A DNA stretch of 64,000 nt from Diplocarpon mali (Eukaryota; Ascomycota; Leotiomycetes; Helotiales; Drepanopezizaceae). The notes beneath the pieces are model-generated. The model did not search any database and was not told where the DNA came from. It worked only from the letters and a program-made list of their open reading frames with translations. This document shows positions 47,388 through 57,675 of the stretch, piece by piece. Made by a program: the position numbers and the translations under genes. The first letter of the stretch is position 1. Each line of letters starts with the position of its first letter. The stretch covers positions 76,317 through 140,316 of the forward strand of contig JAENRP010000049.1 in NCBI GenBank assembly GCA_024741835.1, in the 5' to 3' direction.

Positions 47388-48287
47388 GTTACGGTCAAAA
47401 GAATGTGAATCCTCGCGAGGGATAATGAACGAAGATCGCTAGGACCATAAGCAGAAAAGAGCAGGATGCACAATCTCCTAGAAGATTGGGAAACCAGAAA
47501 TCGACCGCAGAGCGAAGGAGAGAGAGAGAGAGAGACCAATAGCCGAGAGGGGTCTCGGGCTCTTATCAAAGACGTTGCTACTTCTATGCCGAGAAACAAA
47601 GACCCCGAGAGGGAACGCAAAAAGAGGTAAATAGATGAATGCCAAGCTGGTGTTCGGTGGCAGCCATAGTATCTCGTCGCAGGCCAAACAAACACCACAT
47701 TAGCGTGCTACCGAGGGCAGTAAAAGGTGTGTTGGCAGGGTTGAACATACTTTAAGTGGTGTTTGTTTAGCCTGCGTCAAAATATATGGAAAACTAGTGT
47801 ACAAAATACCATGTTTTGAATAGAAACAGCATGTTGCTGCAAGCAGTTAGGTACTTCAGGAATTGCGGGGAGAGGACAACGAGGTATGAAGGTGGAGAAA
47901 GGTAGCTTGGAGTCTTCGGCGGTGCTGGAACCTGTCAAGATCGATCCGCAGACACCAACTTGATTGACGGGCTCACAGTTCCAATCTAGTTACGACAAAA
48001 AGCATTCAGTCATAAACAGAACAGCAACAGCAGTAGCTTGAGCCATTGCTGTTGTTCCGTACCATCATCGACTGGTTCATGAATATGTTTTTGTTTCATG
48101 TCAAGAAGGGGTTGTGATATCTGAGGCAAGCCCCAGCTTTCGAGGTCTCCATTTCCCCGCTAAATTAGCGAGCAGATTAGGTAATATTCCCAACTGCTGC
48201 CGACACCCAACCTCAGCCTCTTATTTTCAGCCTTCTCTGCGACCCGCACCACCATCTTGAGCCCGCTGAGGCTTTGCGAACGCCAAA
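47388..48287. promoter_or_regulatory. Divergent promoter region with MITE
   Basis: 900 bases between the GPI-protein gene (minus) and CWC26 (plus). A CT/GA tract (47518-47535) lies in the leader of the former. The MITE-like element at 47678-47776 sits about 290 bases from that gene start. No specific operator was recognised. Confidence 0.5.
47678..47776. mobile_element. MITE-like element with 21-bp inverted repeats (copy 2)
   Basis: CGCAGGCCAAACAAACACCA(C) at 47678-47698 is the reverse complement of GTGGTGTTTGTTTAGCCTGC(G) at 47756-47776 with one mismatch, giving a 99-bp element. Its interior GCAGGGTTGAACATACTTT matches the element at 5924-6041. It has no coding potential and can fold into a hairpin. 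Confidence 0.7.
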
Positions 48288-49292
48288 ATGTCACTTGCCA
48301 GCTATCTCGCCTCCAAGTATCTTACTGCAGACTCGTCATCTACCTCCGCCGGCAAAAAACGCAAGCGCAAAACCCCGAAAGAAGGCAGTGGTCTTATCAT
48401 CGCAGACGACGACGCCCTAGGCTGGACAGCCACTACCTCTACAAATATCGAAGAAGACACACCTCTGACCATTTCCTCAGGCTCTGCGGAGTTTCGCAAA
48501 GCGAAGAAGAACGCGTGGAAGACTGTCGGTGTGCCCGCTCTCCAGCCCCAAGATGCGGACGCCGAGGCAGCAGACCGTATCCTAGCGCAAACGGCGCAGG
48601 AGAACAGCGCTGCCATGCATGAGGACGAGGGACCTGTCGTTGAGGATGATGGGGTTGTAAAGATGGGAGATGGAACGCACGCGGGCTTGCAAAGCGCGAA
48701 AGCTGTCGCGGCGCAATTCGAGAAGAGGAAGAGGGAAGAGGCTGCTGCTTGGGAGAGGGAACAAGCTACATTGGGGCTGAGTGGTGGGAGAGGCGAGAAA
48801 GGGGCGGCTCAGGAGACGGTTTATCGCGATGCTACAGGAAGAAGGATTGATATCTCGATGCGAAGGCAGGAGGCCAGGCGGGAGGCGGATTCAAAATTGT
48901 TGAAGGAGAAGGAGGAGCTCGAGGCGCAGAAGGGAGATGTGCAGCGGGCGGCGAAGGAGAAGAGGAGAGAGGACCTGGATGAGGCAAGGTTCATGCCAGT
49001 GGCGAGGGGCATCGATGATGTAGAGATGAATGATGGGTTGAAGGAGGTGGAGAGGTGGAACGATCCTGCTGCGCAGTTTTTGGCTAAGAAACAGGACGGG
49101 AAGAATAAGAGTTGCAAGTGGGTGAAGCAGACTTATGACAAAGCTGCCCCGCCCAATCGGTATGGGATCAGACCTGGGTACAGGTGGGATGGCGTCGATC
49201 GAGGGAATGGATGGGAGAGTGAAAGATTCAAGGCGCTGAACCGCGCTCAAAGGAACAAGGACTTAGACTATGCGTGGCAAGAAGATACATAG
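48288..49292 (+). CDS. CWC26: Pre-mRNA-splicing factor Cwc26 (Bud13)
   Basis: A single exon encodes 334 residues. It opens with SLASYLASKYLT and a basic stretch KKRKRKTPKE. A charged helical middle follows (EKRKREEAAAWEREQ, ETVYRDATGRRIDISMRRQE). The conserved Bud13 C-terminus is present: WNDPAAQFL, KWVKQTYDKAAPPNRYGIRP, GYRWDGVDRGNGWE and a final DYAWQEDT. Bud13 is a subunit of the RES complex (with Snu17 and Pml1) that joins the spliceosome before the first step and helps retain unspliced RNA in the nucleus. The lack of introns is notable beside intron-rich neighbours. It is convergent with TFG1, 203 bases apart. Confidence 0.95.
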   Translation: MSLASYLASKYLTADSSSTSAGKKRKRKTPKEGSGLIIADDDALGWTATTSTNIEEDTPLTISSGSAEFRKAKKNAWKTVGVPALQPQDADAEAADRILAQTAQENSAAMHEDEGPVVEDDGVVKMGDGTHAGLQSAKAVAAQFEKRKREEAAAWEREQATLGLSGGRGEKGAAQETVYRDATGRRIDISMRRQEARREADSKLLKEKEELEAQKGDVQRAAKEKRREDLDEARFMPVARGIDDVEMNDGLKEVERWNDPAAQFLAKKQDGKNKSCKWVKQTYDKAAPPNRYGIRPGYRWDGVDRGNGWESERFKALNRAQRNKDLDYAWQEDT

Positions 49293-49495
49293 GTGTTTGT
49301 CTCAGCGCACATCAAATCGAATTTTTCATGAGAAATTTTTATGTTTGCCTATGCTATGGAGGCATTCCTGAAGCAATGTTGCGCATGCAAGCTCAGGACA
49401 CCAGCCTCAGTGGTGAAGAGTTCAATGCCAAAACATTTTACATGCTGTTTCACTGAATATAGTGCACCCCCATTCGCCAAGGTGACCATGATAAC

Positions 49496-51806
49496 CTATT
49501 TGGGTCGAAGCATCTTGTCTGAACCATAGGCCGAGTGATTTTTGACCAACTTGATGAAATCAGCTCTGTTATCGTTGACCACGCGACCCGCAAAGACTTT
49601 GAGCAAGTCTTTCAGAGTGATACCGGAAGCTGGAAGAGCTGCTATGACTTCGTGAGCTTGGACTGGATTTACCCCGGGTGATAGACCCCTAGCTGCAGGA
49701 GATGGCACTATTAAGATCATTAGAGAAATTGCCTACAACGAAACATCTTCATGAAAGGTAATCTTACCGGACGCAGTAGCGGGGCTGCCAGAGCGGCTTC
49801 CTGTAGCAGAGCCTGCAGGCGCAGGGCTGCCAGCTCTCGATCCTGCCGGCGATGCCTTAATGCGTATCTTGAGCTTAGTCGGTCTCTTGCTTCCGTCAGA
49901 CATCTCACCCCCTGTTGCCTCACCATCGCTCGCAGCGCCACTTCGGGCCGAGCCAGGGTTTGGTAGTGAAGACCCATTTCCAGAGGGAGCCTTGATTTTG
50001 ATGGCGGAGTTTTTGCGAGATGCCTGTCCAGACTGTGATGCTGCCGTAGACATTGATTGGAGTCCTCCAGCAGGGGTTGAAGAGCCAGAAGCTGATGTAT
50101 GATGCTTTTTCTTATGCTTCTTTCTGGTAGACTCATTTCCACTCGACTCTGAAAGGTTTGGAGAGCCTGGTCGCTTTAAGTTGTTTTTTACCTTCTTCAA
50201 AGGCTCAGAGTGCTTTGGCCGGCCAGATGGTGCATTTGTTCCTTTTGAGGAAGCAACAGAGGGAAGCTTTGAGGCAGATTCCAACTTGGCTTTGTTCTTG
50301 GCTTCCTCGTCCTTCTTCCGGTCTATTTCTTTCTGCTTCTCCTCGTCAGACGTATCGTCATCGCTCTGTAATAAGTTAGTATTGCGGATACAAATGTAAT
50401 CGGGGAAGGCATACTGATTCGGAATATGGATGGTCAGAGTCACTATTGTAGACGAAATTTCTCTCCCGTTTCCTCAGTGCCTTTGTCACCTGCTTGCCGA
50501 GCATCTTTCTTTGCTCCTGCTCCTTCTTATCCTCTTCTTCTTCCTCGTCCACATCAGCTTCGTTGGCTTGATCGAACACATTGGCGCCTTGACGGTCTCT
50601 CTTGACTCGATCTTGGGCGTCTTTCGTATCTTCGTCATTGTCAGGCTCCACAGTCACCTGTTCATCATCATCTTGGAACAGATCGCCCTCTTCAAAGTCA
50701 AGCTCGTCCATGTCCTGGACTTCTCTCTTCCCGGCGCTTTTGAAGGTATTACTCTCCGCTTTGACTGTGAACAAACTACCTAATGCTTTCCGTGTATCCT
50801 GTACGGCTCTGTCTGAGTCTTTCGCCTCGTTTGACTTCATCACCCATCTGGACTCCCTGGTCTTTTTTGCAAGCTGTGCCTCAGCTTCCTCGATAGTGTA
50901 TGTCTTAAACTGCCCTTTGCAAGTGAACTTGTACCACTTCTCTACAGGTATCATCTTGAAAACCGAACCATCAATCACGAGCACAACGTTGGTATCTGAC
51001 AGAGCCGCCTCATAATTGCCCACCCAAGTATTCTTATTGTCCGCATCCTCTAAGTGCCATGCCAAAGCTTCTTCGTACTTCAGGTCCGACATCTTTTTCT
51101 GCTCCTCAGTCTTGTCCAGACGATGTACCTGGGTGGTCTTCTCATTTCTGAAAGCCTGTGTCTTCTTCGCAGCAAGCGCAGCAGCGTTGTTTCCGGTGGG
51201 CGCAATTTGAGCTAAGTCTGCCGCTTTTTGCTTCTCTTTCTCCGCCTTGAGGATCTCCTGCTTCTCTTGCTCTTTGGAATCTATTGGGGTATCTGTCATA
51301 GTTTGGTCTTCGTCTTTAATCCCCTTTCCAGGTGGAGGTTGCTTGGGATCCCGTCTTTGCAGAACAACAGGTCGCGTAAACTCATTCTGGTCGCTGGGAT
51401 CGACGGGTTTCTTCGACGCAAATCTGGCAATATGGTATCTTAGGCCCTCCCGCAAAGCTCTCTTCGACGTGACGAGCGGAAAGTCCTGGTAGCGTCCCTC
51501 CGGAGCATGTGTCCATCCACCATTTGCGCCTGAATTCTCCGCGCCCGTACCAGTTACAGTTTGGTTCGTACCGAGTCCTCGTGGAGGCAGAATGCCATTT
51601 ACAGGGTACTGAGGAAGTTGTCGACCGACGGGTGCGAGACCATCCGACTTTTGTGATGCTGCGGTAGGAGGGACATTTGCTCGTCGAACAGGCTTCTTAC
51701 GCGGTCTCAAAGGGTCTGCCGCCTTGGCTCTCCGGACGAACTGAGGAGGGCCAGCATTGGGAGTTGGGGTGCGTCCGTTCGACTGTCCAGAAGGAGAGGC
51801 GCTCAT
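49496..51806 (-). CDS. TFG1: TFIIF alpha subunit (RAP74/Tfg1)
   Basis: Three exons on the minus strand (51806-50415, 50365-49768, 49707-49496) give 733 residues. The N-terminal dimerisation domain includes FPLVTSKRALREGLRYHIAR, ALAWHLEDADNKNTWVGNYE and VFKMIPVEKWYKFTC. A long acidic and Lys-rich central region follows (DVDEEEEEDKKEQEQRK). A Ser/Gly/Ala-rich linker with basic patches (STRKKHKKKHH, KLKIRIKAS) comes next. A winged-helix domain at the end (ITLKDLLKVFAGRV, FIKLVKNHSAYG) is the module that contacts the Pol II CTD phosphatase Fcp1. Tfg1 with Tfg2 binds RNA polymerase II and assists promoter recruitment and start selection. Joins occur at SESSDDDTSD and ASVPSPAARG. Confidence 0.94.
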
Positions 51807-52028
51807 TTTGGAAGGGCGAGTGATCCTAGGGATCTCAGAGAACTCGAAGGTCGCGGCGACTGCGCGATCGTCGCCAGCGCCCGTGATGCTGTCTTAACTT
51901 GTCTGCATGAAAGTGAGATCTCGGGCGCGTTGCAAAATGCCTTTGGTTGAGAAGCTTGATACAAACACCCGAAATCTAGGTTATTGTAGTGCTCGCGCAG
52001 GTTGGCCGTCGCGGTTGTACAGAGGATA

Positions 52029-52075
52029 GGTTGCGGTTGCGGTTGCGGTTGTATTTGTGGTTATGGTTGTAGTTT
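52029..52075. repeat. GGTTGC microsatellite
   Basis: Three perfect GGTTGC units pass into GGTTGTATTTGTGGTTATGG-like variants. It is short and telomere-like only in a loose sense. Confidence 0.7.
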
Positions 52076-52643
52076 GAGCAAGGGTTCTTTGAAGTTGACT
52101 GCTTGTCTCTTAAGGTTCGGCGGCCATAGGTCGTGAATCTCCAGAGGGGAGCCGCTAGCGCATATGCACCCTGCTGTCTACTATACCAGAAACGGGAAGG
52201 CGCGTTAGCAAATAAGCTTTACCTCTTTCGTAGAGGGAGCATGAAAATGAACAACTACTATGTACTGCCTCTGAGCTTGAGTACTCCGCCATTTCTTCAC
52301 CTTCAATTGAAAATCTCCAATTTCTCCCCGAGGAGAATGGATCTCTTCTGCTCGAAGGAGAGTTACGTCAGTCTCGTTTTTCGGAAATAATGGACCTCGG
52401 GTCTCTGCCCATACAATCACCACCACATCAACTTATTGGAGTAACTGCCCCCCATTGTATTGAAAGTGAATTCCTTCGATCCATGGGGCTGATCGCAATC
52501 CGCGCTGAATCTTGTTGTCCTTCGTATCTTTGTCTAACACGATTTCACGGCTACATCAGGACTTGACCAGCAATCAACAATCACTCGCCGTTTCGAGCAA
52601 ACACAAGCACAGCAAACATCTTGACATTTTTTGGCCTGATTCA

Positions 52644-52667
52644 ATGACTGCCTACTCTCACGGTTAG
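52644..52667 (+). promoter_or_regulatory. Seven-codon upstream ORF
   Basis: ATG ACT GCC TAC TCT CAC GGT TAG ends four bases before the first in-frame ATG (52671) of the downstream gene. If transcribed, it would hinder use of that ATG and favour the next one at 52734. Confidence 0.35.
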
Positions 52668-52733
52668 GTGATGCTAGTTATCCCGATTCCGAACAGGCGT
52701 TGCTCAAGCCACCACCTTCTCTTACTGCTTAAT

Positions 52734-55700
52734 ATGTTTCCTCACCCAGAGCCGCTTGGTCCACACGAAGGAAACTTGGAAGATCGCCTTCGAGGGCTCA
52801 TTCTCGGCAATGTGGATGCAAACTCGAATCCCTCGGACTTTCATCCCACCCCGGGGCTACCTACTCAAGCAATGTCGCCCTCCAACATTCAATCTCATGT
52901 GCCTGACCAACAGCAGCACTTCGTGCGCTCAGCTCCCATTCCCTTGAACAGAGATACACTGAATGCTATATCGCCGGGACTACCATCTCCCGGACGCAAG
53001 AGGCCCAATCAGGCACAGCGTCGTCAGATTAACTCGCAAATGTCAATTCCCATAGATTCACGTCCAAATCCTGGGGTTCAAGCTGGTCGCGGAAATGCCT
53101 TCCACATAACTAACCCTCAATCTGGAAATCAAAACGTCAATGGTCGGCCACCAACTCACCAGGATCAGAGATATACGCATCAGCAACAGCACTCTCCTCG
53201 ATTTCAGAATCAAGGTCCCGGTCCCGCGTCTCCGTCTTATCGACGACCCATGTACCAGCAGAACTCATCACAATCGCCAATGAATCATTTCAAGGCAAAC
53301 TCAAGCCTACAATTCCAGCCAAAACAAGGATCAAACCAATTTCAGCAGCAAGCTCAGAGTGTTTCCGGCCGACAACCACCTCAAAACCGTCAACTCTACC
53401 AGCCAGGAGCTCACAATGGGCACGATGGGAGGCCATTCGGAAACACACAAGAACTGACAGACCAAATCTCTCACCTCGAAAGGCTACTCGAACGTTTAAT
53501 CCCAGAAGTTGTGATTGATCCGCAAGAGGAAAACGAGAAGGAGACATTCAGATCTGTCGTCGAGCTAGCGTGCCGAGAGGCTGTTGCTGAGTATGAGCAA
53601 ACTGATGTTGGTAATGAGGAGTTTGACGCAATGACCGTGGAGTTACGGTGTTTTGGAAGCATGAGAACAGGGTTTGCTACTAAAGCTTCCGATATGGATC
53701 TGGCACTTCTTACACCCAAGTCCAGTCCGCCCGCTGACTCGCCCGAGTCTCTTATACCGCGGTTATTGGAGAAAAAGTTATTAACCCTTGGCTATGGTGC
53801 TCGGCTTCTTACGAGGACCAGAGTACCGATCATCAAGCTCTGCGAGAAGCCCACGGAGGAGCTACGCTCAGACTTGTTACTAGAACGCCAGAAATGGGAG
53901 AGAGGTTTTGTTTCAGACAATGAGGGAGACGAACACATCGGTGCTAAACAAATCCCGGCCGTTGATCCAGTCGAGCAAACTTTAGGCACTCATGAGGGAT
54001 CCCCAGCAAAATCTAAAACCAATCGAAGGAAAGAAGTGGGATCTTATGATGAGGTATTAGCAGGTTTGAAACAGAAGGAGCAGCAATCGCTTGGAGACTT
54101 CTGCAACACTGCCAAACGGATGTTAAGACGGCTTGGTGGCCGAGACATTACGCCGAACTCTTCCGTCCTGAGTAAGAATGAGGCTATCATTCTCAATGAT
54201 ATTTGTAAAGCATTTATTTCTGGTCTCTCCTCTAAAGCCTTGGCCACCCGTCTCTGTCAGTACCAGTCAATAATGCCACTCTACGACTCTTCTCTACCTT
54301 TTTTACAGCGCTCTCTGCACGGAGTCTACACCCAGGTTGATGGTGAACGGTTGGCTCTGGCATGGAATTCTCGCCGGGTTACTGAGCCTCAAGACAAGCT
54401 CGAAAATGACTCCGCGAAGCTCGTGGAAGAGTGGTGCTCATTGCAGGACAGGACTGACCCTGTCGGTGATCCTACCATTTACAATAGGCAACTTTACATG
54501 GCTTGTGAGAAGTTGAAAAAGATCAACTCCATTCAGCTGGTGGTGTTGGAGCAGATTCAGCACGAAGAGCCAGTCAGCTATCAAGCCAGGGCGCATAAAA
54601 TTATGGATGAACTGACGGGACAAGGTCAGACCTTTCTGGACCCCATCATCGGCCCAATCTTCGTCTCTCGGTACATTGAAGGCATTTTCGATCCTGAAAT
54701 ACGGGAGATCCTTCGTGATACCCACCACGGTGAGGTAACTCTTCGCCAGATTGGCCTTCAACACCGAGCACTGCAATTGGCCGTGGACTATGATCATGCA
54801 CTCGAGGTCGGAGTTTATGACGACTCGGATCGAGCAGTCGTTGAAAAGTACGTTGAGTTGCTGCGGTCCAGAAAGTTCTCCGACCCGGCTACCCCTAAGG
54901 ACGATACTGAAGCTGCTCTGATTGCGAAGATGAGGGCTCTGCCTGACCCAACCTTGAAATCGTCCAACAAAGCTCGCGATCGATACAAGGATCACCTCGA
55001 ATTCCCAAAGACAGGCGTTGGCATTCAGTGTGATATTAACTTTTCGGCGCAGCTCGGTATCCATAACACGCAGTTATTACGTTGCTATTCTCAAAGCGAC
55101 CCACGTGTCAAGAAAATGATTCTTTTCATCAAGCACTGGGCAAAGGTCCGCGGGATCAACACGCCCTATCGGGGTACTCTCAGTAGTTATGGTTATGTAC
55201 TTATGGTGCTCCACTATCTTGTCAACGTCGCCAGACCATTCGTCTGCATAAATCTCCAATCAATGAACAAAGATCCGCCGCTGTATCTACCTCCAGCAGA
55301 GATTCAGGCTCGCATGACATGTCAGGGTCGGGATGTTCGATTTTGGCGCAACGAAGACGAGATCAAGAATCTGGCTGATCGGAAACTGCTCAACCACAAC
55401 CACGACCCAATCGGACTTTTACTACGGGGCTTCTTCGAGTATTACGCCCATTCCGGTCAGATGTCGTCGGGTGGTTCTCGTGGCTTTGACTGGGGCAGGG
55501 AGGTTTTGAGTCTGCGAACAGCTGGGGGCGTCTTGACGAAGCAAGAAAAAGGCTGGGTGGGCGCAAAGACAGTTATCCAGAAAACAACCATCGCTGCTCC
55601 ACCACATCCATCCTCGGCGATCACGCCGGGGGTTGATGGACATGCTGATGTGTCGTCTGGGTTACAGGCTCCGAAGACACCCAAGCTCCCCTTGAAGACA

Positions 55701-56000
55701 GTAGAAGAGACTAAGGAGATCAGATATCGATATCTCTTTGCCATCGAAGATCCTTTTGAGCATGACCATAATGTTGCTAGAACGGTGACGCACAACGGAA
55801 TTGTGTCAATCAGAGACGAATTTAGGCGTGCATGGCGTCTCATCAAGGGTGTTGGAAAGCACTACGAGGGTCAGGAGGGACAATTACTGGATCCGGTCTC
55901 TACAATGGCTGATGAGAAGAGTGGATCGCGGGCATTTATTGAATTGATGGAATTGATTCATGGTGCTGCTCCGAATCTTCAAGCTGATCTGGTTCCATGA
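52734..56000 (+). CDS. Non-canonical poly(A)/uridylyl transferase with split catalytic core
   Basis: One uninterrupted frame gives about 1088 residues (1109 if started at 52671). The first 240 residues are Gln/Asn/Pro-rich and disordered. The nucleotidyltransferase signature follows near residue 305: CFGSMRTGFATKASDMDLAL, a GS motif plus the first two catalytic carboxylates (DMD). The third carboxylate motif, GIQCDINFSAQLGIHNTQLL, appears only near residue 764. Between them lies a helical region of some 380-400 residues with no family I recognise. LFIKHWAKVRGINTPYRGTLSSYGYVLM is the PAP/OAS-associated domain and HDPIGLLLRGFFEYYAH the end of the PAP-associated region. Cid1/TRF-type enzymes add U or A tails to RNA. 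The exact specificity is open. It is intronless despite its length. Start 52734 was preferred because of the upstream frame. Confidence 0.85.
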   Translation: MFPHPEPLGPHEGNLEDRLRGLILGNVDANSNPSDFHPTPGLPTQAMSPSNIQSHVPDQQQHFVRSAPIPLNRDTLNAISPGLPSPGRKRPNQAQRRQINSQMSIPIDSRPNPGVQAGRGNAFHITNPQSGNQNVNGRPPTHQDQRYTHQQQHSPRFQNQGPGPASPSYRRPMYQQNSSQSPMNHFKANSSLQFQPKQGSNQFQQQAQSVSGRQPPQNRQLYQPGAHNGHDGRPFGNTQELTDQISHLERLLERLIPEVVIDPQEENEKETFRSVVELACREAVAEYEQTDVGNEEFDAMTVELRCFGSMRTGFATKASDMDLALLTPKSSPPADSPESLIPRLLEKKLLTLGYGARLLTRTRVPIIKLCEKPTEELRSDLLLERQKWERGFVSDNEGDEHIGAKQIPAVDPVEQTLGTHEGSPAKSKTNRRKEVGSYDEVLAGLKQKEQQSLGDFCNTAKRMLRRLGGRDITPNSSVLSKNEAIILNDICKAFISGLSSKALATRLCQYQSIMPLYDSSLPFLQRSLHGVYTQVDGERLALAWNSRRVTEPQDKLENDSAKLVEEWCSLQDRTDPVGDPTIYNRQLYMACEKLKKINSIQLVVLEQIQHEEPVSYQARAHKIMDELTGQGQTFLDPIIGPIFVSRYIEGIFDPEIREILRDTHHGEVTLRQIGLQHRALQLAVDYDHALEVGVYDDSDRAVVEKYVELLRSRKFSDPATPKDDTEAALIAKMRALPDPTLKSSNKARDRYKDHLEFPKTGVGIQCDINFSAQLGIHNTQLLRCYSQSDPRVKKMILFIKHWAKVRGINTPYRGTLSSYGYVLMVLHYLVNVARPFVCINLQSMNKDPPLYLPPAEIQARMTCQGRDVRFWRNEDEIKNLADRKLLNHNHDPIGLLLRGFFEYYAHSGQMSSGGSRGFDWGREVLSLRTAGGVLTKQEKGWVGAKTVIQKTTIAAPPHPSSAITPGVDGHADVSSGLQAPKTPKLPLKTVEETKEIRYRYLFAIEDPFEHDHNVARTVTHNGIVSIRDEFRRAWRLIKGVGKHYEGQEGQLLDPVSTMADEKSGSRAFIELMELIHGAAPNLQADLVP

Positions 56001-57082
56001 TAAATCAACGAAGGCAGGACGGAGCATTGGGACTTTTCCTTCAAGGGACAGATCATGATGTTTCACGAGTATTAGAGGAAATACTCCCAGGATCGAACAT
56101 CATCACTGACGCTTGCGGCTAACATGTCGTATATAGCGCCAATCTTTTCCCTGAGATTGCGTTGAAATGAAAAACTTTCCTAAATCGCGTCTCGCAATCA
56201 AGACATAATCATTTATATGAGGGTAAATGAGTGTATATGAGTGTATATGAGTGTATATAGGAACCCGCAAGTAGCGCTTCCACTGTCTCGAAGTAGATTT
56301 ACATTGATAGCAGAGTTTTCGTCTAGAAGGCACCCTGAGTTATCACGTTGTAGGCTGAGAGACACACAGCCGGCGCATTATCTGATATATCGCTTGCGAG
56401 GCTTCACATACTTCAAACTCAAATCCCTACGATTACAAATTATCACGGCCCCTACCTCATCGCTACTTCCTACAGGTCAACAGACAGTTGGGGTAAATAA
56501 CCAGAAGCCGACGCTATGGCTTGATTTCAAAAATGAATCAAAACCTTTTGGGTGGTGGGAATACAAGGGAAGGGTGTTTAGTAGCTTGGNNNNNNNNNNN
56601 NNNNNNNNNNNNNNNAGGCCATAACAACAACAGCTAGAAAGGTTATAGGAGGCGCCCACTTTCGAAATGGCATTTTTCCGCTGAACTTGAACGAGACACC
56701 GGTATTTTGAATGAGTAAGGGAAGAGCAACGCGTCGGCCTTGGATGAAAGAGGTGCAGATTTCTTATAGCATGGGAACATAGTAAAGCACGAGTCAACCT
56801 CTAGCTTTCGGAGTTGTCTTGAAGAGTTTTGGTTAGATGATTGGAACATTGAAACAACACTGCTTCTTTTCCCACTGAAATGAAGCCATTTACCTCCATC
56901 GTGAGGTGAGTGCGGGGTAGGAATACGTGTGGTTACACAGCAATACTCTTCCCACACCCTCAGATGCTACTTGTATTATCGCTTCGATTTCCTAGAATCC
57001 GTCATACCCAGAATGAACAGTAAACCTTTCTTCCAAGAAAAACATCAGTTCTATCACTTGTAACCAAGACGTACCCAATATC
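56001..57082. other. Intergenic with a 26-base gap
   Basis: About 1.1 kb, AT-rich, with three or four GTGTATATGA units at 56230-56262 and Ns at 56590-56615. Frames spanning the Ns are meaningless. It contains the promoter of the DUF427 gene. Confidence 0.6.
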
Positions 57083-57675
57083 ATGCCTTCAGGAAAAGCC
57101 ACCGCTACGGTCTCGGGTCGCAAAATCGCTGAGGCAACCGAGTGGGAGGTCGTCGAAGGAAATGTCTACGTACGTTTCTCATCTTGCACATACCAGCTGG
57201 GAATTGCTGATGGAAAATAGTTCCCACCTTCGTAAGTACGAGTCTTGGTTTCGAAGATGCAGATTAACTGTCTTCAAGATCTGTTGAAATGTCATGTTTG
57301 AGCAAGACCGACCACTCTACCCATTGCCCGTGGAAGGGAGATGCGTCTTACTACAGCATCAATCTTGATAGTGGGTCCCAAAAAGCCGTCAGTGAAAGTG
57401 GTGGAAGATGACGAAGTGGATAGAAACCGAATTGAAGAATGCTGCTTGGTTCTATCCAGCTCCCAAGGAGAAGGCTTCGAAGATCAAGGATCATGTTGCT
57501 TTTTGTGAGTTCTTGTCCTACTGCCTAGTCGTGTAGCGGCCTCATTCTATCGTCTCAACCGTCCGACTTCCGACTCACCTGCGAGAAGTCCTTGCTGATG
57601 AATCGCTCGTATGAGGCAATTCGCTAACGATAAACTCTACCAGACAGTAACATCGTCACGGTCACTACCGAGTAG
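57083..57675 (+). CDS. DUF427 (NTP_transf_9-type) small protein
   Basis: Five exons (57083-57169, 57221-57231, 57279-57370, 57424-57504, 57644-57675) give 100 residues. The spliced sequence has the family hallmarks: WEVVEGNVYFPPSSVEM, then KTDHSTHCPWKGDASYYSIN (the THCPWKG box), then ELKNAAWFYPAPKEKASKIK and DHVAFYS. Members are small single-domain beta-rich proteins in bacteria and fungi of unknown function. Exon 2 is only 11 nt (FPP plus two bases) and is needed to supply the conserved FPP. The join INLD/KTELKNAAW uses an ATAG acceptor after a 53-nt intron. The frame is consistent across all junctions. Confidence 0.82.

Larger units (their letters stand above)
51807..52733. promoter_or_regulatory. 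Divergent promoter, TFG1 / nucleotidyltransferase
   Basis: 927 bases with a GGTTGC/GGTTAT repeat at 52029-52075 and a short upstream reading frame at 52644-52667. No other gene. Confidence 0.5.
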
